Shown: piece by piece, positions 23,341 to 34,616 of the stretch
Position numbering within the stretch: the first letter of the stretch is position 1
Layout: each line of letters opens with the position of its first letter
Origin: Nilaparvata lugens
Lineage: Eukaryota > Arthropoda > Insecta > Hemiptera > Delphacidae
Length of the DNA stretch: 64,000 bases
Direction: 5' to 3'
Assembly (NCBI RefSeq): GCF_014356525.2
Contig: NC_052515.1
Span: forward strand, 19,922,821-19,986,820
Notes under the pieces: model-generated
What the model was told of the DNA's origin: nothing
The model's input: only the letters and a program-made list of their open reading frames with translations
The model's database searches: none
Translations under genes and position numbers: made by a program

Positions 23341-25327
23341 TTATGATATTATCAAACCACATATTTATCAAGAAATCGAGATACCGGTTTGATTGTATTT
23401 GTTGTTGTTGCGATTGTACTAAAGCTTCATTTACAAATAAAAGTATCAGCTAGTGAATAAGTTGATAAATGAGCTCTCAGAGAATCAATTACTAAGTGTA
23501 GTGTAGACTATATCTCAATTACCAAGCACTACACAATGTTGTTCACCATATATTTTGATGTCATAGCTAAGCATGCTTGCCATTAACCAACATTTATGCT
23601 CTTGTATGTGCGCAATGTTTAGAACAACATAGTTGTGCGCTATGTTTGCGCCATTAATTACAACTTATGATTAAGTAATTAACGCGTGGCTTTGGTAACT
23701 GTCAACAGCACACTATAGTTCGATAGTAATTTAGAATGAGAGAGAGAGAGAGAGTGAAAGGTGCGAGGGAGGGGGAGTGAGAAGACGTGATGGAACAAAG
23801 TATGAGTCAGAAACAGAATAATAAATTAGGAAATTACCGTTGGGATCTAATTTTTGTTATTTATTGTTGCACTAACGTTATGCACTGGAAGCATTTTTCA
23901 AATTTTGAGTTGAATTAAATGAACTGTTAGTTCATAATATGAAAAACATGTTTCCCCAGTTGAGAATAATTGTTTACTGCCTTTGATACAAGCATCGAAA
24001 TCTCTTGAGGACAAACTTCTATCACAAATTAGACATTCCAGGTTATGTCTGATTATCGAAGTTACAAATAATATTATCAAGGCTATGTAGGTTTATATCG
24101 TTTAAGTAACTTATATTGGTTGGTAAGGCAAGTTACCAATGTGTAATGTGAGAGAAATGATGAAATAAATATAGAAAGAAAGGGACTAGAAAGAGTAAAA
24201 CTGAGGAAAAATTTGATGCAGAGATGATGGGATAGAGAAGAAAAGGAAAAAGAATTATTACAATATAGAAAGAGGAGAAAGATGGAGAGAGAGAGAGTGA
24301 GGAACAGAGATATAGTGAGAGAGAATAAAGATGGAGATGTAGATGAAAATTGCATGGTTTATGCATGGAATAGAGCCCAGCAATTTGAAAGCAGCCTTTC
24401 CACTTTTGGGGCTCATGCCCCCTCTTTCAAAACCCTCCCTACCCATTCCAGCCCTCTGAAGGTACCTAATTTTGCAAAAATAACTGCGGCAACCCATACT
24501 CCCTTTGCAAATCGTTTATTTATCGGTCAAATAATTTCATTAGGGATTTCATCGTTTCAACGCGCCGACCACAAAGGGTTGAATTTTGTTTGAAAACATT
24601 GCAAAATGCGGATGAATTGAATGAAGGGCTGTTGAAAGGTTGCGAAAATTGAATTAATAAAGTCTGGTTTGATGTTGTGAGTGTGGTTCAGTGCAGGGGA
24701 TGAACCAGGTTTTAGAGGTTGTGAAAATATGTTGGTTTGATTTGATATATTTTTTTCAAACACTTTTTGGTACTGATGGAAAATGTAGAAATGTCCAATA
24801 AATATTGTGAGAATTATGTGTACCAGCTCAGCAGCTCAATTATTGCCTACTACAGCTTCAATGATGCTTTAAAAGAGAGATAGTGAAATTGTTAAAAATG
24901 TCTTTTTCTATTCCTCTACATACTACCACAGAATACAGCAGTATATTATAGTAGTTTTCTCTGATACTACGAACAAATTCTTGTATACATCATCTTTTGT
25001 ATATCATCAATGAGAATTAGAAAAATATATTTAATAATCCCAACGAAGTAATAAATAATATATTGAATTACTATCGAATAATTGTAATAGTACAAAATTT
25101 CATAGTAAGATAGTTGTATTTAGTAGAACAAATACTGTTATTGTGCAGTATTTCTTTATTCAGATAAATTTTAATTTTGGCATGTTATTGGACTAAGTTT
25201 CAGTAACAGGACTGTATTAAAGTCTAACTTATCGCGTTACCAAATTCAGTGTGAAGAAGAATACAAAGTGCCAGGTTTTAAAGCAGAATAAAACACATTA
25301 ATGTATAACTTTACTTGATTATTGCTA
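23341..25327. other. Unannotated stretch with purine-rich segment
   Basis: A purine-rich segment at about 24,135-24,345 includes GAGAGAGAGAG. A short GA run lies at 23,740-23,755. The open frames at 24,083-24,593 arise from this composition. No gene is supported. Confidence 0.45.
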
Positions 25328-26072
25328 AACACCCATTGTGTGATACATAAATGTCTTTCTAAAACAAGAAAGATGGCATCAATAAAAATGTACTATGATA
25401 CTTATATCCAAATGGCGGCTGATTGAGCTTTATCAATTATTTCTTTAAAAACTAAAACTTTGAAAACTTGCCGCCATTTTGAATAAAAGTATCATAGAAC
25501 ATTTTTAATGATGTCATCTTTCTTTTTTCAGAAAAGCCTTTGAAATGATATACCACACGATGGGTGTTAACATTCAAAATATTCTAGTTACAATAGAAAT
25601 TTTCTTTAATACTTTTATCCAAATGGCGGCTGATTGAGCTTTATCAATTATTTCTTAAAAAACTAAAACTTCAATCAGCCGCCATTTTGAATAAAAGTAT
25701 CATAGAACATTTTTAATGATGTCATCTTTCTTGTTTTAGAAAGGCCTTTAAAATGATATACCACACAATGGGTATTAACATTCATAATATTTGAGTTCCA
25801 ACCCTCTCCTTAAAAACTAAAACTTCAATCAGCCGCCATTCTGGATACAAGTATCATGGAGCATTTTCATCGACACCACTCAATGGGTGTTTACATTTAA
25901 AATATTCGAGTTACAACTCCTAAGTCACCCCCTTATGAGGGGTTGAAATTCAGTTGTACGTCAAAAGGTAGAGTATTTGAACAATAACTTATCCTAAAAG
26001 CTACAGTATTATATCTACAACAGTCTCCAACTTATTGAAGGGTTCCCATACATATGACTCACTCTGTATAAT
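25328..26072. repeat. Composite inverted and tandem repeat with GGCGGC hairpins
   Basis: A large palindrome pairs 25,328-25,419 with 25,470-25,568 (landmarks ACACCCATTGTGTGATAC and AAATGGCGGC). A shortened tandem unit follows at 25,610-25,780, then a partial third at 25,810-25,900. The end has CCCCTTATGAGGGG and CATATGACTCACTCTGTAT, wording common at the end of insect repeats as I recall them. No coding sequence is present. Confidence 0.7.
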
Positions 26073-28720
26073 TAAATGTTTTGAACAGTTTGTTTGGTGA
26101 AATAATTGTGAAAATTTCAAGGTATTTTAATCTATGAAAGCTCTTTTTTCCTCATAGCTGATAACAATGATTATATTGTTCACATGATTAAAATTCAAAT
26201 TCATTCACTGATTATTACAGTTACGATTCGAAATTATGGATGGTAACATATGATGCGATATTGAAACAATGCTGTTAATATTTGCAACATCAAGCCAATA
26301 TCCAATACTGTACTTGAAATTTATTTGATTGCATTACTATTGATGTTAGTTAATTAGAATGATCATTTAACAATGGTTGCATTCATAACTGGGTAGTTGC
26401 CGATACTAATTAAATCGTGGAATTCAATCCACACCTCTATGAAATGGAGTAGTTTCCTGGAAAAGCTCATAATTAGCTGTGATTGGAAATAGTGCTCACA
26501 ATTAGAGAGTAATTTAAATTGAGAGTATTATTCTCAATTAGAGAGTATTAAAACAGTGTGATTTCCCTATTAAATAATATCTTCTTAATCCAACTGATAT
26601 TAATTCCATAGAGTTTATAGATGATAATCTAGTCTTTCTAATCAACTCACAGGTAGAATATCACAGGTTCTCGATCTCATTCTTCAATCAACTTTGGACA
26701 ATATTCTCGTTGTTTCTTACCCAATCATTTATATCAATGTATACCATTTAACTCATCAATAATAATAATAAATTACGATAGTCCTTAACCTTATCAGAGA
26801 GCTGCTCTGTTTATTAAAGATTGAAAGCGCTGATGAATTAAAAATTATGTTCATGAGTACAGTCGTATTGTTAATTATAATCAAACTAAAATCCAAATTA
26901 AATGCTGTAAATCACCCTGAAGACTTCTGCTACTTCAAATATTGACAACAGGGTGAACAGCTAGATGGAAATTCGATGATAATTTGTATTTTCGTTTGAT
27001 AATAATAATTAATTCATTAGCATTTGAATAATTGCAATATCTCAGTAATTTCCATCTGTTATCCAGTAATTTGTTATCTGTTGTGATTTCCATCATATTG
27101 TATGATGCATATTCACATCATGGTTCGTATATAGACTGTATCCACGTATATCATATATCTAGATTCTACACTGGAAGCAAATTCTAGATGTTGAAGTGCA
27201 GAAATTTCGTGGAGCTCAATTTGAAGCTGATTTTTATCAACTATGGAAATAGCGTTCCAACTACAATCTTGCATCCACTTATCCAACCGTCATATTGCAT
27301 CGATTCTGAGAATGCTCCCTCAAACTATAACCGCTTCCTGGAATTCACCCTCGGTTCCTGAAGATTATTATTCAGAATCTATTGTGTGAGATCATTATTA
27401 TATATGAGAGTGCACCTCAGTAGTGGATGTCTTTACATGAATTTCAACCTCTGATGCAGATTCAATGCGAGATTTTATGGAATATCTACATCAAGGAATG
27501 TATTTTCCTTGATCGTTCGTCTCTGTCTCTCTAACTCGTCTCTCCCTAACTCTCTAGCTCTCTCTTCCTCTCCTTCCATAGTTCCCTGATCCCCTTAACT
27601 CTTCATTATGATTTTCTTAAAATGTTTCCACAAGAGGAAATAATCTTTTTTAGAATAATTCCTAGAGATAACTAGCGGTTGCTTGAAGAAGAGTCTTTTG
27701 ATATCTTTCCTCATCATCTTGATTTAAGACCTTATTATCCCAATTCCTCATTTTTCATGTCTTTGTTGTGATTTTCTCAATTGGATCTTGCACTATCCAA
27801 GTAAAATAGGTATATTTGTATTTTGCAAGCTATGAAGGAATCGTCACATTTTTTTTAGAGAGGAGGTAATAACATTTTGAGATAACTAGGGTAGAAAGGA
27901 TTCATTTGAGAAACATTTTGAGAAAACTGGGAGCTGCATAGATAACAGTATTATTCAAACTTACTTCGTCATCTTGATTTATTAGCCTTCATTTTTCTTC
28001 CTTTCATCTTGATTTTAAGACTATGCTTGTTGCTTGATAGCAGTTTAGCCCAATTTTAACATAATCGATCTATGGTAGCATAAAGACCATAAATTACAAT
28101 TGTTCTTCCACTGGATCAAGATGTCATTGTGTACATGTCATTGTGTACATTGTGTTGTGTACAATCTTGCAATGAGTGAAGATTTGGTTGTTATCTTAGG
28201 GAAATGATAATTCTTATTGATATTGTTATTTGAACATTTCATTTCATGTTGAACATTTTTCAATAACTTCAACATGTTATATGCACCATCCTTGTTTAAC
28301 GCTGAACCACGATTACTCGTAGATATGATCGCATTTATTATAGTGTTTTATATTTTGAGTTTCAACCATCAGCTGATTAAGTTGCGTTTAAACTTGGATG
28401 AGGCTCTAGAAATATTCTGTAGCATTCAAGGAAAAACAGAAGAAAAATGGTGATTGTATCTGGAGTCAACTAGCAGTTACATTGGGCAAGAGCTGATAGC
28501 AAAAACTGATTACAGTAGAGCTAGATATAGCACAATAGAACTGATATAGAGCAAATTGATGTTGAACTGGGATCGTTTCAACCATGGATCAATAATGTAC
28601 TCGCATAAAGGAAGCACACATTGGAGCATGAATAATGAACACTTGCATAAAGACAGCACTAGCTGAACAATAGCACAAGTGACCGACCGCTCCGTGGGGT
28701 GTTGGGTGGATGAACGGTCC
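26073..28720. other. Unannotated AT-rich stretch
   Basis: About 2.6 kb of AT-rich DNA with a short CT-rich run near 27,520-27,590. I see no credible open frame, RNA gene or defined repeat. Confidence 0.5.
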
Positions 28721-29048
28721 TTTATTGCGTAGGAGGAGCACACAAAATATATACTGTAGTAATATATGAATATGAACTATGCTATGTGACTGCATTGGAA
28801 TAGGTAGAAATTATAAATAGGAATCAAAATCCCAGTACCCTTTTTCGAATTATTTTGAAGTAAATCTTTACTTCATATCACTTGGAATTGGCATGAATGT
28901 TGAAACATGTTGTGAAGATAATTCCAAAAAGGGTACTGAGATTTTCATTTCTATTTATAAGTTCTATCTATTCCAATGCAGTCATATTGCATAGTTCATA
29001 TTCATATATTACTACTATATATGTGTGTGCTCCTCCTACACAATAAAG
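28721..29048. mobile_element. 328-bp palindromic element, AGTACCC family
   Basis: The arms span about 28,721-28,852 and 28,922-29,048, pairing TTTATTGCGTAGGAGGAGCA with TGCTCCTCCTACACAATAAA and onward to CCCAGTACCCTTTTT with AAAAAGGGTACTGAG. The centre has a perfect GAAGTAAA/TTTACTTC hairpin (28,858-28,875) and the family core GAAACATGTTGTGAA. Confidence 0.8.
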
Positions 29049-29172
29049 ATCAGAAAAGAGACAATATAAATTATAATATCCTACTGTCATTCCTCTATCA
29101 AGTCCCTGATATTTTCTTTTCATCTATCTTTTCTATGTTCTTTTTCTTGTTTAAAATTTTTTTCAACTACAC

Positions 29173-29258
29173 AATTTGAACCTCGATATAGGACATCCCG
29201 TTATAGTGCGTTCCCCCTTGTTGTAAATTTTTTCTGCAGTCCCTTGAAACGTCAATAT
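29173..29258. mobile_element. Degraded pogo/Tigger-like MITE fragment
   Basis: GAACCTCGATATAGGACATC and CCGTTATAGTGC align with the left half of the adjacent 29,260 element, and CAGTCCCTTGAAACGTCAAT with its right half. The terminal bases are lost. Confidence 0.5.
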
Positions 29259-29259
29259 A

Positions 29260-29363
29260 CAGTGGAATATTGATATAGTACACCCCGTTTTAGTGCAGAC
29301 CTCGTGATATGGACCGCTAGTTTTTTGAACAGTCCTTTGAGATGCACTATCGAAGTTCCATTG
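29260..29363. mobile_element. 104-bp pogo/Tigger-like MITE
   Basis: The ends CAGTGGAATATTGATATAG and CTATCGAAGTTCCATTG are TIRs. TA dinucleotides flank the element at 29,258-29,259 and 29,364-29,365. CAGTGGAACCTCGAT-type ends with a TA target are known for pogo/Tigger elements. There is no transposase. Confidence 0.7.
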
Positions 29364-29577
29364 TACATTAATTATACATATAATACAATTTTCTATTGAT
29401 GTGGTGGTATGATATGAAGAAGCCATACTTATATGAGCATTTAGTAAATGTGTACATAGAAATACGAAATTAATAAAAACAATATAAAAACTTGTAGTAC
29501 CCTTAAAGTAGCCCATATAAGTAAAGTGTTTTTATAGATATACGAGTATTAACTCTCTGGTGAGTGCTACTCTTATT

Positions 29578-29728
29578 ATCTGGAAAATAAGAATCCAAGT
29601 ACCCTTCATTTAATTTTATCCACAACATGTCTCTACACATTAATTTCACTTGCAAAAGTCAATATTTCGAATCATGTTGTGAACAAAAGTTTTAAAGACA
29701 GGGTATTTGGATTTTCAATTGCCAGATT
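29578..29728. mobile_element. 151-bp AGTACCC-family hairpin
   Basis: The outer arms ATCTGGAAAATAAGAATCC and GGATTTTCAATTGCCAGAT pair. The inner motifs AAGTACCC with GGGTATTT and CCACAACATG with CATGTTGTG pair as well. It is the third member of the family seen at 14,822 and 28,721. Confidence 0.7.
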
Positions 29729-29774
29729 CAAATTCAATTTCATTTCATCTTCAGAAAGTACATTTTACAATATA

Positions 29775-30458
29775 ATATCGGGGCACCGAGCTTCGCTCGT
29801 TATTTATTTATTGACTTTTGATAAACCAAACACAATTCTTTAAAATGATTGGGGAAGTAGGCCTACTAACAGGCACAGCCCAAAACTGTTTTTTCCCGAA
29901 TATTGATTTATACACTATAAATAGTCCAGAAAGTAGGTTATGTTCTATACACTTGAATTCAGGTTCAATTTTCTGTTCAAACATTCGAAAACAAAAAAAT
30001 TATAATTTAGATTATATACAAACCAAATTGAATAACAAAATAACACTTACCAATCACTTGAGATTGTCAAATAATGATCAACTTTGAAAATTATGATATA
30101 CTCTAGTTTAGGAGGATTATCATGTCATGTCAACAAATCAGATTATGTAGATCAAATCGATTAAAAATTTTCTAGCTAGATGAAATTTCTCGTTGATTGA
30201 TTATGATTACACAGCTGGAAATAATTCTGTCTCTCTCCCACACACGCTTCTTCTGTTATCGAGAGACGACGAAATTATCATCTGTTTTCCAAGGATGAAT
30301 TATCCTTTTAATGTCGTTCAGCGAGTTTTCCAAAGAATGAGACCTAGTGCAATCGAATCTTTATATCATAAACCTACTATGTTCCAAATTTCGTGAAAAT
30401 AGTTAGAGCAGTTTTCGAGATCCGTAAAACATAAATAACCAGATATAAAAATAGCCAG
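29775..30458. repeat. Older composite repeat upstream of CR1-like LINE
   Basis: It starts GGGGCACCGAGCTTCGCTCG, passes through an AATAAATA-family copy (29,780-29,910, minus strand, with CAGGCACAGCCCAAAACTGT), and ends with TTCGTGAAAATAGTTAGAGC and TTTTCGAGATCCGTAAAACA. Such tails are common at the ends of insect repeats. The LINE ORF1 begins directly after it, so the LINE may have inserted here. Confidence 0.5.
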
Positions 30459-30915
30459 ATGAGCTCAAGTAGAACACCGAAGGTTATTAATAGAAATGTA
30501 AACATAGCGGGAGTACTTACGCGTTCCCAAAACCAAAATTCAAAAACGCCAAAACCAAAAACCCCAGTTCCTCAAACTACTTTAGCCGAAAAAGTTGCTC
30601 AACTACAAAGTAGCCACACTAATTTAAAAAACCAATTAGAAGTAACTCTAAAAACGTCTGAGGAAGAAAGGTTAGGGATGGTAGAAGAAATTAAATCTTT
30701 GGAACTGATTATAAAATTACAAGATGAAGACCATAAAAAAGAAATACTAAATCTAAAAAATCAATGTAGTCTAATGTCGGAGGAAATAAAGAAACTAAAA
30801 TCTAAATTTGATAATACTAAATGTATGATAGAACCTCCGTCCAAATGCAAAAAATAGAATCTAACCTAAATGATGGGAAATGCTCTGAAAATGGTCGAAA
30901 TAAAACGTACAGTGA
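30459..30915 (+). pseudogene. CR1-like LINE ORF1, coiled-coil part
   Basis: An ATG at 30,459 opens 132 codons, ending at 30,857. The N-terminal 40 residues are rich in Lys, Pro, Thr and Gln. The rest is a predicted coiled coil (heptad-like Leu, Ile and charged residues, for example EEIKSLELIIKLQDEDHKKE). A second frame (from 30,845) continues with TYSEVLKTATK, a motif typical of ORF1 proteins, before a stop. The ORF1 was probably a single frame, now broken by indels near 30,840 and again before 30,915. ORF1 proteins of this group bind element RNA and self-associate. That role is family knowledge, not shown here. Confidence 0.6.
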
Positions 30916-31722
30916 GGTTTTGAAGACAGCAACCAAAATATAGCTGAGGGAAATAAAGATAGGAAAGGGAGAGTTCTGCTACTGACGTCCAGTCATGGAC
31001 GTGATTGCAGTGATCTCCTTGATAAAAGATTGAAAAATAAATTTGATGTCCAATGTTTTTTCAAGCCAAGTGCATCAATTAATGCAGTTGTAGAGTCAGC
31101 TAGGGAACAAACTAAAGACTTTGATGAAAATGACTATCTAATTGTACTGGGTGGCTCAAATAATATAAATGAACCTAACTTGAATCATCTTCCTCAAGTA
31201 ACAGAAAAAATCAAGGAAATTGTGCCACTCAGCAAAAAAACAAACTTAATAATAAGTACTATTCCTAATAGGTTTGATAGGCCAGAATTAAATGAAGCAA
31301 TCAATTCGACAAACAAATCAATCCATAATACAATCAACAGCCTAAAAAATAAGAATTCTAAACAACTGGGGATTTGTTTTCTAAATGAAAGGCTGAAAAG
31401 ACATAACTTCACTAATCATGGGTTGCATCTAAATCGATCTGGCAAAGTAATCTTTTGTAATAGATTGGCAGAGCTGATTGAAAGCCGTTTGCAATCCTCT
31501 GGTTTAAAAACAGTCAAAAAAACAAATAACGATTTTTTAGTAATTGGCTCAAAACAGGGAAAGGAAATAGCTACAAATGCTAGAGATAGAGTAGCACAAG
31601 ATGGTAAGGTTTTTAGTATTTATCATCAAAATATTCAGTATCTTCGCAACAAAATTGACAGATTAGAAGTATTCTTAAACAGGAGGATCCTGACATTGTT
31701 ATTTTCACAGAGCATGGCTTAA
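30916..31722 (+). pseudogene. CR1-like LINE SGNH-esterase-like domain
   Basis: The frame is open after a TGA at 30,913. It reads GRVLLLTSSHGRDC, then LIVLGGSNNI, then HGLHLNRSGK. These resemble SGNH/GDSL hydrolase blocks I, III and V, with a serine where the nucleophile should sit and a histidine in the last block, but without the usual GDS Asp. Esterase domains in ORF1 of CR1-like LINEs are known from published work on CR1 elements. The frame then runs on into the start of an endonuclease (IYHQNIQYLRNK), so ORF1 and ORF2 appear joined here or are joined by a deletion. It ends at 31,722 after a frameshift. I am fairly sure of the fold and unsure of activity. Confidence 0.65.
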
Positions 31723-32305
31723 AAATAAGGAAATAAATCAAGTTAGGATTCCAGGCTATTCACTGAGATCAGAATTTTGTAGAATAGCTCATAGAAGTGG
31801 TGGTGTATGTATATTCACTAGCAATGCTAAACATACCCAAACTTATGAACTGGATTTTGTTAAGAGATTTTCTGTTGAGATGGATTTAGAGGTGACGGGA
31901 CTAAGGTTAAAAATTGATGATCGATTTGAGGTAGCAGTGTTAGGTATCTATAGGTCACCAAATGGAGACTGGCAAAAATTTTGTGAGCTGCTCCATACAC
32001 TTTTGGAAATTACAACCGCTCGTTTCACAAATGTTATAGTAGTAGGAGATTTCAATACCGATTTTGCCAGGCAGGATAAAATGACAGAGGATATTAGAGA
32101 TATTATTAATATGAATAATTTAGAAATTAAGGTCCACGAATATACAAGAGTAACTCGAACTTCACAGACAATTATTGATAATATCCTCACAAATATAGAA
32201 GGTTGTAATGTCAGGTTAGGTAGCTCAGATCTATCAGATCATAACTATCAAATTTTAGATGTTAAGTTGCAGGGCCAGAATCCAAGCAGAAAAAAACTTT
32301 TGTGA
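31604..32305 (+). pseudogene. LINE AP-like endonuclease domain, frameshifted
   Basis: This is the endonuclease that would nick target DNA to prime reverse transcription. Its motifs are spread over three frames: IYHQNIQYLRNKID in the frame of the esterase, EDPDIVIFTEHG in a second frame from about 31,683, then a third frame from about 31,727 with SGGVCIFTS, YRSPNGDW, VVGDFNTDF, IIDNILTN and SDLSDHNYQIL. These match the Asn, Glu, GDFN and SDH motifs of the endonuclease/exonuclease/phosphatase family. Frameshifts lie near 31,681, 31,725 and 32,292. The domain is nearly full length, but no single frame covers it, so this copy could not encode a working protein as read. Confidence 0.85.
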
Positions 32306-32396
32306 AAGAAATTCAGCAATATGAGCTAGGAAATATAAATTGTTTGAAGCAGGAACTGCTTCAAGAAAATTGGAGTAGTGTTTATAACAGTTGTAA

Positions 32397-34493
32397 CCTA
32401 AATTACAATATAAGCAATTCATTGATACTCTAAGATTTCACATTAGTGTATGCTGTCCAATAAAAAAAGTCAAAGTAAAAAGTAAATTAAACAAAGTAGA
32501 TGAATGGATAACTGAAGATATTCTTACTCAAAGAAATATTGTTAGGGAAGCTTATGAGGAATTTAAATTAGTGAGGGATGTTCCGAGTGAAGTCAAATAC
32601 AAATGTCTAAAGAAAAACTATGCAAAAGAAGTGAGGAAAGCTAAGTGTAAGAAAACAGCTGAAATATTAACAACTAGTACCAATTTTAACTCTGCTGTTT
32701 GGGAGGTAATTAATAGAAATAGGAGAGCAGCTCAAAAAGATACAGTTACTAATGTCCCTAGGATAATCGATGAACATGGAAATTATATGGATGATAGTAT
32801 AGACATTTGTAACTTTTTCAATAAGTATTATCAACAGGTTGCATATAATCTCCAAAAGTCACTGAACACTAATACTTATAATACAACTACATTAAATGCT
32901 GAGCCAATTGAAAAGGTATTTAAATTTCATCCATTATCAAGAGATGAGTTGTCAAGAATAATAAAAAATTTGAATAACAAAAAAACAGTAGGATTGGATG
33001 GGGTCTCAAGCAAAATTTTAAAAGAATGTGAAAATGAATTACTGGACCCTTTATTGCATCTCCTTAATACTTCACTAGAGCAGGGTATTTTCCCTGATGA
33101 TCTGAAACAAGGAAAAATTTTGCCAATTTTCAAGAGCGGTGATTCTGAAAGAGTTGAAAATTATAGACCCATTAGTATTCTAAATGTAATAAGTAAAATT
33201 TTTGAAAGAGTAGTTTTAAATAGGCTATTGATGCACCTGGAAGAAATTAATTTCATATGTGATGAACAGCATGGGTTCCAGAAAGGGAAATCTACTAAGA
33301 CTGCAATAGTATCCCTTGTTGAAAGACTAATAGATATAATAGATTCAGGTGAGAAGGCAGCCGCAATATTTCTTGATTTATCCAAAGCTTTTGATTGTGT
33401 GAACCATAGAATATTATTGGAAATACTAAAAACTGTAGGTGTGAATGGTATAGAACTAAAATGGTTTGAATCATATCTCATAGGTAGAAACCAGTGTGTT
33501 GAGCTTACCAAGGTGGATGGGAATGAAATAGTAAAAATTAAATCTCAAAAACTGGAGGTCCAGGCTGGAGTACCTCAAGGCTCAATTCTGGGTCCCTTAC
33601 TGTTTCTGTTGTATGTGAACCAATTACCAAAAGAGTTAAAAGATCACAGAGCTCTGTTGTTTGCTGATGACACATCGCTTATCTTTAACAATTATTTATT
33701 AGATAGTCTAGAAATAAATGCTTTTACTGGAGTACAGTCAATTGTCCAATTCTTGAAGCAAAGGCAATTAACAATAAATAGTAAGAAATGTCAATTCCTA
33801 CAATTCAAAAGTAAATATAATTCAGTAGAGGATAGAGAAATAAATGTGTTTGTAGAGGAAAATGAATTAGACCAAGAAGAGAAAGTAGCATTCTTGGGAA
33901 TTTTATTGGACAGGAAATTAACATGGCATCCTTACATTGAGAGGATATGTAATAAGATATCATCTGGGGTATTTGTCCTGCGGCAGCTTGCTAGGCTGAA
34001 TGATAAAAAACTACTGTTAACTGCTTACCATGGACTTATACTATCTCATATTAGGTATGCTATTTTAGTATGGGGTAATTCATCTCAACAAAATATGGAC
34101 AGGGTGTTTAAGATTCAAAAGAAGGCACTCAGATGTATAGAGAAAGTGAATAGGTTAGACTCTTGTAGGCCTTTATTTAAAAAGCTTGGTCTATTAACTG
34201 TGCCATCTTTGTATGTATATGAAGTTGTAATGCATGTGAAAACGAGTGGTGTGATCCAGAATTCAGATGTTCATGAGTATAATACGCGAAACAGAGCAGA
34301 TTATCATATAATGGGTCACAATAGTAGGTTATTTGAACAAAAACCAGATTATATTGGTAGGAAATTTTATAACAAGCTACCTCAAATCTTGAAAAGTAAT
34401 GATGATTTGAAGATTTTCAAAAAACAAATTAAAAAATATTTAGTTGATAGAGCTTTTTATAGTGTACAAGAATTCCTTTCAAACCTAAACTAG
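32397..34493 (+). CDS. CR1-like LINE reverse transcriptase, intact frame
   Basis: The frame is open from 32,397 to the TAG ending at 34,493. It covers the linker and the complete reverse transcriptase plus the C-terminal region. Counting residue 1 at 32,571, visible motifs are the NYRPISIL block (about 197), QHGFQKGKST, motif A FLDLSKAFD (Asp near 269), motif B GVPQGSILGP (about 333), motif C FADD (364-367) and FLGILLDRKLTW. A C-terminal NTRNR...FYNKLPQ region is common in CR1/Jockey elements. The catalytic aspartates are present. The domain should continue in frame from the endonuclease upstream, but frameshifts near 32,292 and 32,400 separate them, so translation from the element's own start would fail. 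The long preserved frame suggests fairly recent activity. The CR1 group is the best fit. Confidence 0.9.
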   Translation, partial: PKLQYKQFIDTLRFHISVCCPIKKVKVKSKLNKVDEWITEDILTQRNIVREAYEEFKLVRDVPSEVKYKCLKKNYAKEVRKAKCKKTAEILTTSTNFNSAVWEVINRNRRAAQKDTVTNVPRIIDEHGNYMDDSIDICNFFNKYYQQVAYNLQKSLNTNTYNTTTLNAEPIEKVFKFHPLSRDELSRIIKNLNNKKTVGLDGVSSKILKECENELLDPLLHLLNTSLEQGIFPDDLKQGKILPIFKSGDSERVENYRPISILNVISKIFERVVLNRLLMHLEEINFICDEQHGFQKGKSTKTAIVSLVERLIDIIDSGEKAAAIFLDLSKAFDCVNHRILLEILKTVGVNGIELKWFESYLIGRNQCVELTKVDGNEIVKIKSQKLEVQAGVPQGSILGPLLFLLYVNQLPKELKDHRALLFADDTSLIFNNYLLDSLEINAFTGVQSIVQFLKQRQLTINSKKCQFLQFKSKYNSVEDREINVFVEENELDQEEKVAFLGILLDRKLTWHPYIERICNKISSGVFVLRQLARLNDKKLLLTAYHGLILSHIRYAILVWGNSSQQNMDRVFKIQKKALRCIEKVNRLDSCRPLFKKLGLLTVPSLYVYEVVMHVKTSGVIQNSDVHEYNTRNRADYHIMGHNSRLFEQKPDYIGRKFYNKLPQILKSNDDLKIFKKQIKKYLVDRAFYSVQEFLSNLN

Positions 34494-34612
34494 GTTGAAC
34501 TACTTAGTGTTAGAATTATTATGTAATAACATGACTTGTCTTATACTCCATGACTGGAGTCTTTAGGACGAAACAAGTAGGCTGTAGTCATTAGACAGTC
34601 TAGCTCTAGACT
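34494..34612 (+). other. CR1-like LINE 3' UTR with nested stem-loops
   Basis: An outer stem (34,534-34,539 with 34,573-34,578) encloses a perfect 6-bp hairpin (34,545-34,550 with 34,555-34,560, loop TGAC) and GGACGAAAC. The layout resembles the 3' UTR of the other LINE and may serve template recognition, which is an inference. The exact 3' end is unclear. Confidence 0.5.
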
Positions 34613-34616
34613 AGAA

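Noticed and set aside
34534..34578. Functional hammerhead ribozyme
   Set aside because: Stem III, the GTC cleavage triplet and GGACGAAAC are present, but the CTGANGA core box is missing, so it should not cleave as read.
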